Origin: JABCPO02 sp052174015
Lineage (GTDB): Bacteria; Bacillota; Clostridia; TANB77; CAG-508
DNA length: 43,295 nt
Direction: 5' to 3'
Assembly: GCA_052174015.1 (NCBI GenBank)
Contig: JBQMXM010000009.1
Coordinates: 1-43,295, forward strand
Shown here: piece by piece, positions 1 to 8,371 of the stretch
Layout: every line of letters begins with the position of its first letter
Position numbering within the stretch: position 1 is the first letter of the stretch
Made by a program: the position numbers and the translations under genes
Notes under the pieces: generated by a model
Seen by the model: the letters and a program-made list of their open reading frames with translations, nothing else
The model's database searches: none
Told to the model about the DNA's origin: nothing

Positions 1-2
1 AA

Positions 3-110
3 AAAGAAATATTAGATATTTTAAAACAGCCAAATTTAGATAATGAATTAAAGACAGAACTAAAACAAAGATTACAAGAATTATCTAATATATTAAATAA
101 GTTAAGTTAA
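3..110 (+). CDS. C-terminal fragment of a gene cut by the window edge, possibly DNA primase
   Basis: An open frame enters from the left edge and ends at TAA 108-110, leaving 35 residues that are charged, Leu-rich and probably helical (ending ELSNILNKLS). The fragment carries no diagnostic motif. It is called a possible dnaG tail only because dnaG commonly lies just upstream of rpoD in Firmicutes, and rpoD follows here after one small gene. A helical C-terminus would fit the helicase-binding domain of primase, but many proteins end this way. That it is a real coding tail is fairly likely; its identity is inferred from context alone. Confidence 0.5.
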   Translation, partial: KEILDILKQPNLDNELKTELKQRLQELSNILNKLS

Positions 111-175
111 TAAGATGATAAAAATTAAAAAAATTAAAAATTAATAAATATTTAAAATACAAAAGAAGGTATAAA

Positions 176-604
176 ATGAAATATATTTTAAAAAAAGCAA
201 ATAGCTCAGATATACAATATATAAAAAAAACTAAATTAAATAATATACTTAAATATTCAAAAAAAATATCTAAAGAAGAAATGTTAAGGATACATAAATA
301 TATAAATACAGAAGTTAATTTAGAAATTAATGATTATAAAATTATATATTGTGATAATAAAAAAGTAGGTTGTGTGCTTGTTATAAAAAACGAAAATGAA
401 GCATTACTTAAAGAAATATATATAGAAGCAGATTATAGGGGTAAAGGAATAGGAAAAAGTATACTAAGAGATATTTTAAATAGTAATCGTATTGTGTGTT
501 TATGGGTGTATAAAGAAAATAATAAAACAATAGAATTATATAAAAAATTAGGATTTCATATATTAAATGAAACTAGAACAAGATATTACATGAAAAATAT
601 ATAA
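176..604 (+). CDS. GNAT family N-acetyltransferase
   Basis: This 142-residue protein has the GNAT fold signature. Strand beta4 (EALLKEIYIEADYRG) leads into the acetyl-CoA pyrophosphate-binding loop RGKGIGKSIL near residues 88-98, and a late segment NNKTIELYKKLGFHI (about 114-129) is the usual alpha4/beta6 end of the domain. The family transfers acetyl from acetyl-CoA to amino groups of small molecules or proteins; the substrate cannot be told. The ATG has AGAAGGT 6-8 nt upstream. It sits between the probable dnaG tail and rpoD, where it is not part of the standard macromolecular-synthesis cluster, so it is probably a lineage-specific insertion. A weak AT-only hairpin follows the stop. Confidence 0.85.
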   Translation: MKYILKKANSSDIQYIKKTKLNNILKYSKKISKEEMLRIHKYINTEVNLEINDYKIIYCDNKKVGCVLVIKNENEALLKEIYIEADYRGKGIGKSILRDILNSNRIVCLWVYKENNKTIELYKKLGFHILNETRTRYYMKNI

Positions 605-678
605 ATGATTATAAAAAATATATATAAAATTAAAATTATATTTTTAAATATAATGCTGACTTTAAGTGTATAAAAATG

Positions 679-706
679 TTGAAAAATATGGAATTTATGG
701 TATAAT
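679..706 (+). promoter_or_regulatory. Sigma-A type promoter of rpoD
   Basis: TTGAAA at 679-684 and TATAAT at 701-706 are separated by 16 bp, and TGG directly before the -10 gives an extended -10. The rpoD start lies about 75 nt beyond the expected transcription start. Confidence 0.7.
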
Positions 707-786
707 TGATATTAGTATGATTATATTAAATATTATAGTAAATGATGTATTTAATATGATTAAAATAAAAAAGGAAGGTTTTGTGT

Positions 787-1968
787 ATGGCAAGAAAAAA
801 ATCAGTAGAAAATAATGAAATAAATAATTTAAAGGATGCAGAAATATCAGTAGATAATGTAAAAACATCAACTGATGATATAGCTGAAAAAACTGTAAAG
901 AAAATAATTTCAAAAGCTAAAAAAGGGAAAATTTCATATGGAGAAATAGCTCAAGAATTAGGAGATGTACCACCTGAAAAAATAGAAGAGATATTAAATA
1001 AATTTGAAGAAGAAGGAATTTCACTATTAAAGGGAGATGATATAGATGATTTTGAAGAAATAGGTGAAATAGAAGAAATAGAAGAATACGAAGAAGAACT
1101 AATGGAAGAGCTTAAATATGCAAGTGTAATGGATGATATAAATGTTAGTGACCCTGTAAAAATGTATTTAAGAGAAATAGGTAAAATTCCATTACTAACA
1201 ACTGAAGAAGAAGTATATTATGCAACAAGAGCATTAGAAGGTGATAAAGAAGCAGTAGAAAAATTAGTTGAATCAAACTTAAGATTAGTAGTTTCAATTT
1301 CAAAAAGGTTTATGAGTCGTGGTCTTAAATTTTTAGATTTAATTCAAGAAGGAAATATGGGACTTATTAAAGCAGTAGAAAAATTTGATGTTAGAAAAGG
1401 ATATAAGTTTTCAACATATGCAACTTGGTGGATAAGACAAGCGATTACAAGAGCAATTGCAGATCAAGCAAGAACAATAAGAATACCTGTACACATGGTA
1501 GAAACAATAAACAAACTTATTAGAACAGAAAGACACCTATTACAACAATTAGGAAGAGAAGCTACAATAGAAGAATTAGCAAAAGATTTAGGAATGGAGC
1601 CAGATAAAGTACGTGAAATTAAAAAGATAGCTCAAGATCCAATTTCACTTGAAACTCCAGTAGGTGAAGAAGAAGATTCACATTTACAAGACTTTATTCA
1701 AGATGATGAAGAAGCATCACCAGAAGAAAAAGCAGAATATATATTATTAAAAGAACAATTAGAAGAAGTAATGAAAGAATTAACAGATAGAGAAGCAAAA
1801 GTTTTAAAATTAAGATTTGGTCTTGATAATGGAAAAGGTAGAACATTAGAAGAAGTAGGTAAAGTATTTAATGTAACACGTGAAAGAATTAGACAAATAG
1901 AAGCAAAAGCATTAAGAAAACTTGCAACACCTGCAGCAAGAAGAAAATTACAAGAATACATGGAATAA
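787..1968 (+). CDS. rpoD: RNA polymerase primary sigma factor RpoD (SigA)
   Basis: This is the housekeeping sigma factor that directs RNA polymerase to -35/-10 promoters. The 393 residues contain a region 1.1-like acidic N-terminus, region 1.2 (DPVKMYLREIGKIPLL), region 2 with RKGYKFSTYATWWIRQAI around residues 203-220 (-10 recognition and melting), region 3 (IRIPVHMVETINKL), and the region 4 helix-turn-helix LEEVGKVFNVTRERIRQIEAKAL around 352-376 for -35 recognition. Length and order match Firmicutes SigA. The ATG at 787 is chosen over an in-frame TTG at 781 because AAGGAAGG ends about 8 nt upstream of the ATG and would be too close to the TTG. The many TTGACA/TATAAT promoters in the window fit this factor. 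Confidence 0.98.
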   Translation: MARKKSVENNEINNLKDAEISVDNVKTSTDDIAEKTVKKIISKAKKGKISYGEIAQELGDVPPEKIEEILNKFEEEGISLLKGDDIDDFEEIGEIEEIEEYEEELMEELKYASVMDDINVSDPVKMYLREIGKIPLLTTEEEVYYATRALEGDKEAVEKLVESNLRLVVSISKRFMSRGLKFLDLIQEGNMGLIKAVEKFDVRKGYKFSTYATWWIRQAITRAIADQARTIRIPVHMVETINKLIRTERHLLQQLGREATIEELAKDLGMEPDKVREIKKIAQDPISLETPVGEEEDSHLQDFIQDDEEASPEEKAEYILLKEQLEEVMKELTDREAKVLKLRFGLDNGKGRTLEEVGKVFNVTRERIRQIEAKALRKLATPAARRKLQEYME

Positions 1969-1987
1969 TACAAACTATGGAGATAAT

Positions 1988-2626
1988 ATGAACGAAAAAA
2001 TTCAAAAAACATTAGAAAGTGCTAAAAAAATAAAAGCAGATTTATCAGAAAAAATTAAAGAAAAAAATATTCAAACTAAAGATGGAATAATTGGGAATTT
2101 AATAAAAGTTTATCATGAAGTATATTTTGAAGATTTATCTGGTATAGATAAAATGGAAAAATTAGATGTTAATAGTATAAAAGAAACAGAAAAAATAGAA
2201 ACTAAAATTAATGATAATACGAATTCAAATAATATATATCAAGATGAATTAACAGAAGCAGAATTAAAAATATTAAAAAACATAGAAAAACAAATAGATG
2301 AAAAATTTAAAATAGTTAATAATATTAATATTAATACTAATACTAATAATAAAATAAGTGAAGATGTAGAAAAAGAAAAGGTAGAAAAAGTACCAAAAGC
2401 AACTAAGCAAAATAAGCCAACAACTAACAAATCTAAAAAAATAGTAAATAATGTATTAGATATAGATAAAATTAATATACAAGAATTAGACTTAAATTTC
2501 AGTAAAAGAGTTAATAACAATAAAAATGATACAAAAAGTATATTAGATGTAGAAATAGGTACAGAATTAGATGAAATAGATGATATTGGCAAAATATTAG
2601 GAGAAGATAAGAAAAATAAAGAATAA
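1988..2626 (+). CDS. Hypothetical charged low-complexity protein downstream of rpoD
   Basis: This is a 212-residue protein I do not recognise. It begins MNEKIQKTLESAKKIKADLS, has an amphipathic helical N-terminus, then an Asn/Lys/Glu/Ile-rich, probably disordered middle (about 70-150) with a short NININTNTNN run, and an acidic C-terminus ending EDKKNKE. It has no membrane segment, signal peptide or metal motif. The frame stays open upstream to overlap the rpoD end, but GGAG at 1979-1982 puts the start at ATG 1988, 19 nt after the rpoD stop, so it is co-transcribed with rpoD. In many Firmicutes a tRNA methyltransferase follows rpoD; this is not one. The gene call is solid but the function is unknown. 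Confidence 0.75.
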   Translation: MNEKIQKTLESAKKIKADLSEKIKEKNIQTKDGIIGNLIKVYHEVYFEDLSGIDKMEKLDVNSIKETEKIETKINDNTNSNNIYQDELTEAELKILKNIEKQIDEKFKIVNNININTNTNNKISEDVEKEKVEKVPKATKQNKPTTNKSKKIVNNVLDIDKINIQELDLNFSKRVNNNKNDTKSILDVEIGTELDEIDDIGKILGEDKKNKE

Positions 2627-2660
2627 AAATAAAAAAAGTTTTAAAATCTATTAATTTTAA

Positions 2661-2689
2661 TTGACTAATAGTACAACTTTTGATATAAT
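2661..2689 (+). promoter_or_regulatory. Sigma-A promoter of the nusA-infB operon
   Basis: TTGACT (2661-2666) and TATAAT (2684-2689) have a perfect 17-bp spacer that ends in TGA, an extended -10. The expected start is near 2696, giving a leader of about 140 nt before nusA. Confidence 0.8.
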
Positions 2690-2702
2690 TAACAAAACGT
2701 TG

Positions 2703-2735
2703 AAAGAATGAGTGAGGCCACCTCACTCATTCTTT
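2703..2735 (+). promoter_or_regulatory. Fifteen-bp hairpin at the 5' end of the nusA transcript
   Basis: The arms 2703-2717 and 2721-2735 (core GAATGAGTGAGG / CCTCACTCATTC) pair perfectly around a 3-nt CCA loop. It begins about 7 nt after the predicted transcription start and is by far the most GC-rich block nearby. The tract after it (TTTATGAAAA) has only three U, so it is not a typical terminator. Roles could be mRNA 5' stabilisation, a NusA-sensitive pause, or the terminator of the rpoD operon. Confidence 0.65.
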
Positions 2736-2838
2736 ATGAAAATATAATATCTTTATAAAAATATAAGATATATGGAAAAGTATATGAATAATTTAGATAC
2801 TTAAACAATAACTTAAATATAAAATTGGGAGAAGAAAA

Positions 2839-4035
2839 ATGAAATCAATAAATATGAAAGAACTTTTAAAAGCTATGGAGCAATTAGAAAAAGAAGAAGG
2901 AATAGATAAAGAATTTTTAAAAGATGCATTAATAACTGCACTTGAAGCAGCATATAAGGAAAATTATCAAACAGAAGAAAATGCAAAAATAGAATTAGAT
3001 AATGCTGGTAATATTATGATATATGATGTTAAAAAAGTAGTAGAAAAGGTAGAAGACCCAAATACAGAAATATTATTACAAGACGCTAAAAAAATTCAAA
3101 GAAGTGCTAAAATTGGTGGAGAAGTTAAAAAAGTAATCGTTCCTAAAAATTTTGGTAGAATTGCTATACAAAAAGGAAAACAAATAATTGTTCAAAAACT
3201 AAGAGAAAAAGAAAAAGAAGTTAGATATAATGAATATTCTGCAAAGATAGGAGAAGTATTAACAGGATTAGTACAAAAAGCAGATAAAGGGCCTGTAATT
3301 TTAGATTTAGGTAAATTAGAAGGTGTAATGATACCACAAGAACAAGTAGAAAGTGAAAACTATCAAGTTAATCAAAAATTAAGAGTCTATGTAAAAGGGG
3401 TAGTTCAAAGAGAAAGAGGAGATATACAAGTACAAGTTTCAAGAAAAGATGCAAACTTTGTTAAAAGACTTTTTGAATATGAAATACCTGAAATAGATGA
3501 AGGATTAATAATTATTAAAGCTGTATCAAGAGAAGCAGGACAACGTTCAAAAGTTGCTGTATATTCAAGTAATGAAAATATAGATCCAGTAGGTTCATGT
3601 GTAGGTCAAAAAGGTTTAAGAATAGAAAATATTCGTAAAGAATTAAATAATGAACATATTGATGTAGTTGAATGGAGTGAAGATACTTCAAAATTTATAG
3701 CACAAGCATTATTACCTGCACAAATAATGGCTGTAGATTTAAATGAAGAAACAAAATTTGCACAAGTAATTGTAGCAGATGATCAATTATCACTTGCAAT
3801 AGGTAAAAAAGGACAAAATGTTAGATTAGCAGTAGAACTTACAGGTTGGAAAATAGATATTAAAACTATAACAGAATTTAAAAGATTACTTGAAGAAGGT
3901 ATACAAGAAACAGAAGAAGTTTTAGAAGAATCAGAAGTAGAAACATATGAAGAAGTAGAAGAAAACGAAACATCAAAAGATATAGATGTAGAAATAGAAG
4001 TATCTGAAGAAGTAAAAACAGAAGATTTAGTATAG
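2839..4035 (+). CDS. nusA: Transcription termination/antitermination factor NusA
   Basis: NusA binds RNA polymerase and nascent RNA and modulates pausing, termination and antitermination. The 398 residues comprise the N-terminal polymerase-binding domain (1-~130), an S1 domain starting KIGEVLTGLVQKADKGPVIL near residue 136, and two KH domains (around 230-300, with VGSCVGQKGLRIENI, and 300-360, with AIGKKGQNVRLAVELTGW). A very acidic tail of about 45 residues follows. The long C-terminal repeats of proteobacterial NusA are absent, as usual in Firmicutes. GGGAG lies 9 nt before the ATG. It is the first gene of its operon; the expected upstream partner rimP is missing here. Confidence 0.98.
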   Translation: MKSINMKELLKAMEQLEKEEGIDKEFLKDALITALEAAYKENYQTEENAKIELDNAGNIMIYDVKKVVEKVEDPNTEILLQDAKKIQRSAKIGGEVKKVIVPKNFGRIAIQKGKQIIVQKLREKEKEVRYNEYSAKIGEVLTGLVQKADKGPVILDLGKLEGVMIPQEQVESENYQVNQKLRVYVKGVVQRERGDIQVQVSRKDANFVKRLFEYEIPEIDEGLIIIKAVSREAGQRSKVAVYSSNENIDPVGSCVGQKGLRIENIRKELNNEHIDVVEWSEDTSKFIAQALLPAQIMAVDLNEETKFAQVIVADDQLSLAIGKKGQNVRLAVELTGWKIDIKTITEFKRLLEEGIQETEEVLEESEVETYEEVEENETSKDIDVEIEVSEEVKTEDLV

Positions 4036-4042
4036 GGGTAAA

Positions 4043-4348
4043 ATGAGAAAAGAAAAAGGAACAAGAACTTGTAAATGTTGTTTTACACCATTTAGTAAAT
4101 ATAATTTAGAACATAATATTATACAAATAGCATTAATAAATAATAATTATGTATTTAATAAGATATATTGGGATACAGTTGATAATATAAATAATATATA
4201 TATACAAAACAGTGGTAAAACAATATATATATGTAGTAATGAAAAATGTATAAATACAACTATAAAAAATAGGAAAATAGAAAAGTTTTTAGGTAAAAAA
4301 TTAAATGAAAAAGAATGTGAAACTTTAAAACAAATGTCTGATAAATAA
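4043..4348 (+). CDS. ylxR: YlxR family RNA-binding protein (DUF448)
   Basis: This 101-residue basic protein sits between nusA and infB, the normal ylxR position. It opens with RTCKCCFTPFSKYNL, equivalent to the family's N-terminal R-x-C motif, and later has GKTIYICSNEKCI, the usual G-R-x-Y-x-C-x-x-x-x-C block, followed by a Lys-rich helix. The N-terminal CKCC is a variant of the more common CxxxxE form. YlxR is a small RNA-binding fold proposed to act with RNase P or in transcription. GGGGT lies 5 nt upstream of the ATG, and the nusA stop is only 7 nt away. The L7Ae-like ylxQ that often follows is absent. Confidence 0.85.
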   Translation: MRKEKGTRTCKCCFTPFSKYNLEHNIIQIALINNNYVFNKIYWDTVDNINNIYIQNSGKTIYICSNEKCINTTIKNRKIEKFLGKKLNEKECETLKQMSDK

Positions 4349-4393
4349 TAGGTGTTTTAAAGATTGCAAAATGAATGTAAAGTGGAGGTGTAA

Positions 4394-7138
4394 ATGGGGA
4401 AACAAAAAGTACATGAATTAGCTTCAAAACTTAATATTACAAGTAAGGAAGTTTTGGAAGTTTGCAAAACTTTAAATATATCAGTAAAAAGTCATTTAAG
4501 TTCTTTAGAAGAAAAAGATGTCTTGAAAGTACAAAAACAAATAGAACAAAAAGGTATAGATAAGGGGAAAGGTAAAAGTTTGAATAAAAAAGAAATAGAA
4601 AAAGATAAAAAAATAAAAGAAGTAGAAGAACCAGTTATAATTAGAACAGCAGTTATTCGTGATGATAAACAAGAAATAGTTAAAAATAATGTTAATCAAG
4701 AAGTTGGAAAAATTCAAAAAAATACACAAAAAGATTATAATATAGTATATCGTGAAAAAAATGATAAACCATTAACTTTTGATGAATTATTTGGTAAAAA
4801 AGTTTTAGATAAAAAGTCAAAAGAAAAAACAGAAAAAAAATCTTCAAATATAGATAGTAATGCTAAAAAAGTAGATAAAGTAGAAGAAGTTGTGCAAGAA
4901 AATCACGTAGTAAAATCAAAAACTAGTAATTTAGAAAATAATCAAGAAAAAAATAAGAAAGTTGCAGATAAAGAAAAAAATAAAAAAAGTTTTAAGAGTT
5001 TTGACAAAGAAAATAATGGTAAAACATTTAATAATGGAAGAGCAGAAGAAAATAAAAAAAGTAAGATAGATACATCTGAGATGACAGAGATAGAACAAAA
5101 AGAAAATAAAGATGCACAAAGAAAAATGTCAAAACAAAAAGATAAAGAAAAAGAAAATAATAAATATGAAGCACAAGCTAAAAAGAATAAAAAATCAAAT
5201 AAGTATTCAAATAATAACTATAAAGAAGATTTAAATAAGTTTAAAGGTAGAAGTGATATATCAGATATGGTAAGAAGTGGAGATATATTTGATATGCTTG
5301 ATGAAACAGATAGAAGAAAATACAAGAAGAATAAAAAAGATAAGAATAAAAAAGTAAAAGTAGAACAAGCAAAATTAACAGAAATAACAATACCTGAACC
5401 AATAACTGTAAAAGATTTAGCACATGAACTAAAAATAACTGCAGCAGAGCTTTTAAAAACAATGATGAATTTTGGAACAATTGTAACATTAAATACAGAC
5501 TTAGATTTTGATACAGCATTTATGCTTGCAGCAGAATTTGGAATAAATGCTAAAAAGAAAAAAGTAGTTTCACTTGAAGAACAATTATTAGATGATTCAA
5601 CAGATAAAGATATAGAATTAGAAGAAAGACCACCTGTAGTTGTAGTAATGGGACATGTTGACCATGGTAAAACATCACTTTTAGATGCTATAAGAAATAC
5701 AAATAAGATACAAACAGAAGCTGGAGGTATAACTCAACATATAGGGGCGTATCAAGTAACAGTTTCTGGAAAAGATATTACATTTTTAGATACACCAGGA
5801 CACGAAGCATTTACATCAATGAGAGCAAGAGGAGCCAAAGCAACAGATTTAGCAGTACTAGTAGTTGCAGCAAATGATGGAATAATGCCACAAACAGTAG
5901 AAGCAATCAACCATGCAAAAGCAGCAGAAATTCCAATAATAGTAGCCATTAATAAGATGGACTTACCAGGAGCAAATCCAGACAAAATTAAACAAGAAAT
6001 GATGGAATATGAATTAGTAGCAGAAGAATGGGGAGGAGAAACAATATTTGTACCAATATCTGCTAAAAATGGAGATGGAATTGATAGATTACTTGAAATG
6101 ATTCAATTACAAGCAGAAATGTTAGAATTAAAAGCAAATCCAAATAAACAAGCAAAAGGAACAGTACTTGAAGCAAGACTTGATGCACAAAAAGGTCCAA
6201 TAGTTAGTATGCTTGTAAATAGGGGAACATTAAATATTGGAGATACAATAATTGTAGGTTCATCAATAGGTAGAATCAGAAATATGATTAACTATAAAGG
6301 TGAAAGAATAGTAAAAGCAGGACCATCTGTACCTGTTGAGGTAATGGGACTTAACTTAGTACCACAAGCTGGAGAAACTTTCTATGAAGTCTCAGATGAA
6401 AAAACAGCTAAAAAATTAGTAGAAAGAAGAAAAAGAGAACAAAGAGAAGAAAAAATTGGAAGAAGTAGAGCAGTTACATTAGAAGAACTATATTCAAATA
6501 TTTCAGAAGGAAATTTAAAGAAATTAAATATTATAGTAAAAGCTGATGTGATTGGAAGTGCAGAAGCAATTAAAAAATCTTTTGAAAATCTATCTACAGA
6601 AGAAATAGCAGTAAAAGTTATTCACTCAAGTGTAGGTGGAGTAACAACAACAGATGTTAGTTTAGCAAAAGTTGCAAATGCATTAATTATAGCTTTTAAT
6701 GTAAGGCCTGATAATATAGCTAAACAAGAAGCAGAAGAAGAAGGAATAGAAATAAAACAATACTCTATAATATATTCAGCAATAGAAGATGTACAAGCGG
6801 CAATGATTGGTATGTTAGAGCCAGAATATGAAGAACAAGTAATAGGAAATGCAGAAATTAGAGAAACATTCAAAATATCTAAAATAGGTACAATTGCAGG
6901 AGCTTATGTATTATCAGGAAAAGTAAACAAGAATGCAGGAGTAAGAATTATTAGAGATAATGTAGTACTTTGTGATTCAAAATTAGTATCATTAAAAAGA
7001 TTTAAAGATGATGTTAAAGAAGTACAACATGGATATGAATGTGGTATTCAAATAGAAAACTTTAATGATATTAAAGTAGGAGATACACTTGAAGTATATG
7101 AAATTATAGAGATTAAGAGAAAAAGTTTAAAAAAATAA
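4394..7138 (+). CDS. infB: Translation initiation factor IF-2
   Basis: This GTPase brings initiator tRNA to the 30S subunit and promotes subunit joining. Of 914 residues, 1-50 form an IF2_N domain (VHELASKLNITSKEVLEVCK). Residues 50-310 are a Lys/Glu/Asn-rich disordered linker, and a second IF2_N (TVKDLAHELKITAAELLKTM) precedes the G domain. G1 is GHVDHGKT at about 420-427, DTPGHEAF starts near 466 and NKMD near 520. Domains II-IV follow, ending in the tRNA-binding C2 domain. The linker is long and its codons are almost all A/T. GGAGGTG lies just upstream of the ATG. It is third in the operon, followed by rbfA after 19 nt. Confidence 0.99.
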   Translation: MGKQKVHELASKLNITSKEVLEVCKTLNISVKSHLSSLEEKDVLKVQKQIEQKGIDKGKGKSLNKKEIEKDKKIKEVEEPVIIRTAVIRDDKQEIVKNNVNQEVGKIQKNTQKDYNIVYREKNDKPLTFDELFGKKVLDKKSKEKTEKKSSNIDSNAKKVDKVEEVVQENHVVKSKTSNLENNQEKNKKVADKEKNKKSFKSFDKENNGKTFNNGRAEENKKSKIDTSEMTEIEQKENKDAQRKMSKQKDKEKENNKYEAQAKKNKKSNKYSNNNYKEDLNKFKGRSDISDMVRSGDIFDMLDETDRRKYKKNKKDKNKKVKVEQAKLTEITIPEPITVKDLAHELKITAAELLKTMMNFGTIVTLNTDLDFDTAFMLAAEFGINAKKKKVVSLEEQLLDDSTDKDIELEERPPVVVVMGHVDHGKTSLLDAIRNTNKIQTEAGGITQHIGAYQVTVSGKDITFLDTPGHEAFTSMRARGAKATDLAVLVVAANDGIMPQTVEAINHAKAAEIPIIVAINKMDLPGANPDKIKQEMMEYELVAEEWGGETIFVPISAKNGDGIDRLLEMIQLQAEMLELKANPNKQAKGTVLEARLDAQKGPIVSMLVNRGTLNIGDTIIVGSSIGRIRNMINYKGERIVKAGPSVPVEVMGLNLVPQAGETFYEVSDEKTAKKLVERRKREQREEKIGRSRAVTLEELYSNISEGNLKKLNIIVKADVIGSAEAIKKSFENLSTEEIAVKVIHSSVGGVTTTDVSLAKVANALIIAFNVRPDNIAKQEAEEEGIEIKQYSIIYSAIEDVQAAMIGMLEPEYEEQVIGNAEIRETFKISKIGTIAGAYVLSGKVNKNAGVRIIRDNVVLCDSKLVSLKRFKDDVKEVQHGYECGIQIENFNDIKVGDTLEVYEIIEIKRKSLKK

Positions 7139-7157
7139 TTTAAGGATGGAGTAAAAT

Positions 7158-7508
7158 ATGAATAGAATGGATAAAGTTAATTCATCAATAAAAAGAGAAT
7201 TAGCACCAATAATAGATAATGAACTTAGAAATACTAATATAACAGGATTAATAACAATAAATAAAGTAGATACTTCACCTGATTTTTCAAAAGCTAAAAT
7301 ATATATAAGTATGTTAGGAGTACAAAATAGGAAAGAAGCATTAAAAGGATTAAGAAAAGCAAAAGGATATATGAAAATACGATTAGCTAAATTATTAAAC
7401 TTTAGAAAAACTCCTGACCTACAATTCATATTTGATGAATCTGTAGAATATGGAACAAAAATTAATAAGATAATTAGAGATTTAAATACAGAAGATATTG
7501 AAGGGTAA
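7158..7508 (+). CDS. rbfA: Ribosome-binding factor A
   Basis: RbfA is a KH-fold protein needed for late 30S maturation and 16S rRNA 5' processing. The 116 residues show the family pattern: an N-terminal helix MDKVNSSIKRELAPII, the strand TGLITINKVDTSPDFSKAKIYISM, then LRKAKGYMKIRLAKLLNFRKTPDLQFIFDESVEYG. GGATGGAG precedes the ATG. It closes the nusA operon: the stop codon lies inside the loop of a terminator hairpin. The usual downstream partners (nrnA, truB, ribF) are missing and an accessory island begins instead. Confidence 0.97.
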   Translation: MNRMDKVNSSIKRELAPIIDNELRNTNITGLITINKVDTSPDFSKAKIYISMLGVQNRKEALKGLRKAKGYMKIRLAKLLNFRKTPDLQFIFDESVEYGTKINKIIRDLNTEDIEG

Positions 7509-7526
7509 AACCCTTCTTTTTCTTTT
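7500..7526 (+). terminator. Terminator of the nusA-infB-rbfA operon
   Basis: GAAGGG (7500-7505) and CCCTTC (7511-7516) flank a TAAAA loop that holds the rbfA stop codon. A run of TTTTTCTTTT follows. It is compact and convincing. Confidence 0.85.
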
Positions 7527-7537
7527 AACTATATATA

Positions 7538-7566
7538 TTTACAAAATTATTAAGGTATGCTATAAT
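7538..7566 (+). promoter_or_regulatory. Promoter for the 142-aa hypothetical gene
   Basis: TTTACA (7538-7543) and TATAAT (7561-7566) are 17 bp apart, with TGC before the -10 (extended -10). The predicted transcript starts near 7573, just upstream of a strong two-tier hairpin. Confidence 0.7.
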
Positions 7567-7605
7567 AATTATGTAAAGTCAAAACATTATAAATAAATAT
7601 ATTAA

Positions 7606-7647
7606 AAGTAACAAGTCATAGCGGTATGACATATATTATTGTTACTT
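7606..7647 (+). promoter_or_regulatory. Two-tier stem-loop in a 5' leader
   Basis: Outer arms AAGTAACAA (7606-7614) and TTGTTACTT (7639-7647) pair perfectly. The inner arms GTCATA (7615-7620) and TATGAC (7625-7630) stack directly on them around a GCGG loop, with an 8-nt bulge on the 3' side only. The start codon at 7665 and its GGAGA lie just downstream. The same design occurs at 42534-42573. Confidence 0.65.
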
Positions 7648-7664
7648 GGAAATGGAGAATACTT

Positions 7665-8093
7665 ATGTTAAAGATTATAAAAATTAAAACAAAACAAAAC
7701 AAAAGTGTAATTAAAAAAATTTGGTGTGTAGAAGGAACAACAGGATATCAAGTATGTGTTGATCCACCTACAGAGAAAAAACAACTAAAAAAGATAGTTG
7801 TGATTGAACGCAAAGAGGTTATCAAGAACTTGAAGAAATTAAATAATTTAAGAAATGATGATAACAGATATAAGTTTCTTTTTACATACCAACATTCAGC
7901 ACTATTAATGCATTACAATGCTAATCCTTTAGATTTGATAGTTGATCTGGAAACATATCCATATTTACAAGAAATATGTGGATATGAGCCAAGATTTCTG
8001 GTGGACTTGCTTGAAAAAAAGCATGTGAACCAAGTTAAATTTTGGGGAGAAAATAGTATTCAAGAAAATAGGTATAATTTAAATATTATTTAA
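7665..8093 (+). CDS. Hypothetical protein, 142 aa
   Basis: I do not recognise this protein. It starts MLKIIKIKTKQNKS, has a strand-rich first half (KIWCVEGTTGYQVCVDPP, then KKIVVIERKEVI), and a C-terminal part with YPYLQEICGYEPRFLVDLLEKK. There are no membrane segments. An in-frame ATG at 7626 exists but lies inside the leader hairpin without a ribosome binding site, whereas GGAGA at 7654-7658 serves the ATG at 7665. It stands alone between rbfA and the peptidase island, with its own promoter, structured leader and terminator. The leader type is shared with the unrelated gene at 42584, which suggests common control. Confidence 0.75.
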   Translation: MLKIIKIKTKQNKSVIKKIWCVEGTTGYQVCVDPPTEKKQLKKIVVIERKEVIKNLKKLNNLRNDDNRYKFLFTYQHSALLMHYNANPLDLIVDLETYPYLQEICGYEPRFLVDLLEKKHVNQVKFWGENSIQENRYNLNII

Positions 8094-8127
8094 GTTATAC
8101 CTAATATTAAAACAAAACAAAAAGAAT

Positions 8128-8163
8128 AAGAAAGAGAAACATAAAAAAATGTAACTCTTTCTT
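8128..8163 (+). terminator. Terminator after the 142-aa gene
   Basis: AAGAAAGAG (8128-8136) pairs with CTCTTTCTT (8155-8163), and U residues continue after it. The 3' arm is the first part of a ~270-bp repeat that recurs at 10764; there the 5' arm is missing. Confidence 0.7.
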
Positions 8164-8170
8164 TTTTATA

Positions 8171-8189
8171 TTTGTATATTTTATACAAA
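8171..8189. promoter_or_regulatory. Palindrome upstream of the cassette promoter (possible operator)
   Basis: TTTGTATA and TATACAAA are perfect inverse complements around TTT, centred about 34 bp upstream of the -35 hexamer. In copy B (10787-10805) the right half has one change (TATATAAA). Position and symmetry suit binding of a dimeric regulator, but no regulator is identified. Confidence 0.4.
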
Positions 8190-8213
8190 ATTTAAATTAT
8201 TTTCAAAAAAGTG

Positions 8214-8240
8214 TTGACAAATTATATATATATATATAAT
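8214..8240 (+). promoter_or_regulatory. Promoter of peptide gene 1 with a TA-repeat spacer
   Basis: TTGACA (8214-8219) and TATAAT (8235-8240) are separated by only 15 bp, much of it a run of eight TA units that merges with the -10. In copy B the run is two units longer, so the spacing is 19 bp. Repeat-length change would move the hexamers relative to each other. Confidence 0.6.
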
Positions 8241-8314
8241 TAATATAAGATAAAAAATATATAATAAAAAATTAAATAATCTTTAATTTTAAAAACTGAT
8301 ACTTATTAAAAAGT

Positions 8315-8340
8315 TATATTATGCAATAGTGCATTATATA
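8315..8340 (+). promoter_or_regulatory. Leader hairpin of peptide gene 1
   Basis: The arms TATATTATGCA (8315-8325) and TGCATTATATA (8330-8340) pair with one mismatch around ATAG. A further AT stretch and seven T follow before AAGGAGG. Copy B has the identical element at 10935-10960. It may act as an attenuator or mRNA stabiliser. Confidence 0.4.
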
Positions 8341-8371
8341 TATATTATTTTTTTATAAGGAGGTAAACAAA

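Noticed and set aside
7626..7664. Earlier ATG for the 142-aa gene
   Set aside because: It lies within the inner hairpin of the leader and lacks a ribosome binding site; GGAGA serves ATG 7665.
7606..8093. Type III (RNA antitoxin) system for the hairpin plus the 142-aa gene
   Set aside because: Type III systems have tandem RNA repeats before a terminator and a ToxN-like protein; here there is one hairpin and no ToxN resemblance.
8223..8238. TA tracts as a CRISPR, origin or transposon end
   Set aside because: They are simple dinucleotide runs placed between promoter hexamers, without spacers, DnaA boxes or terminal inverted repeats.
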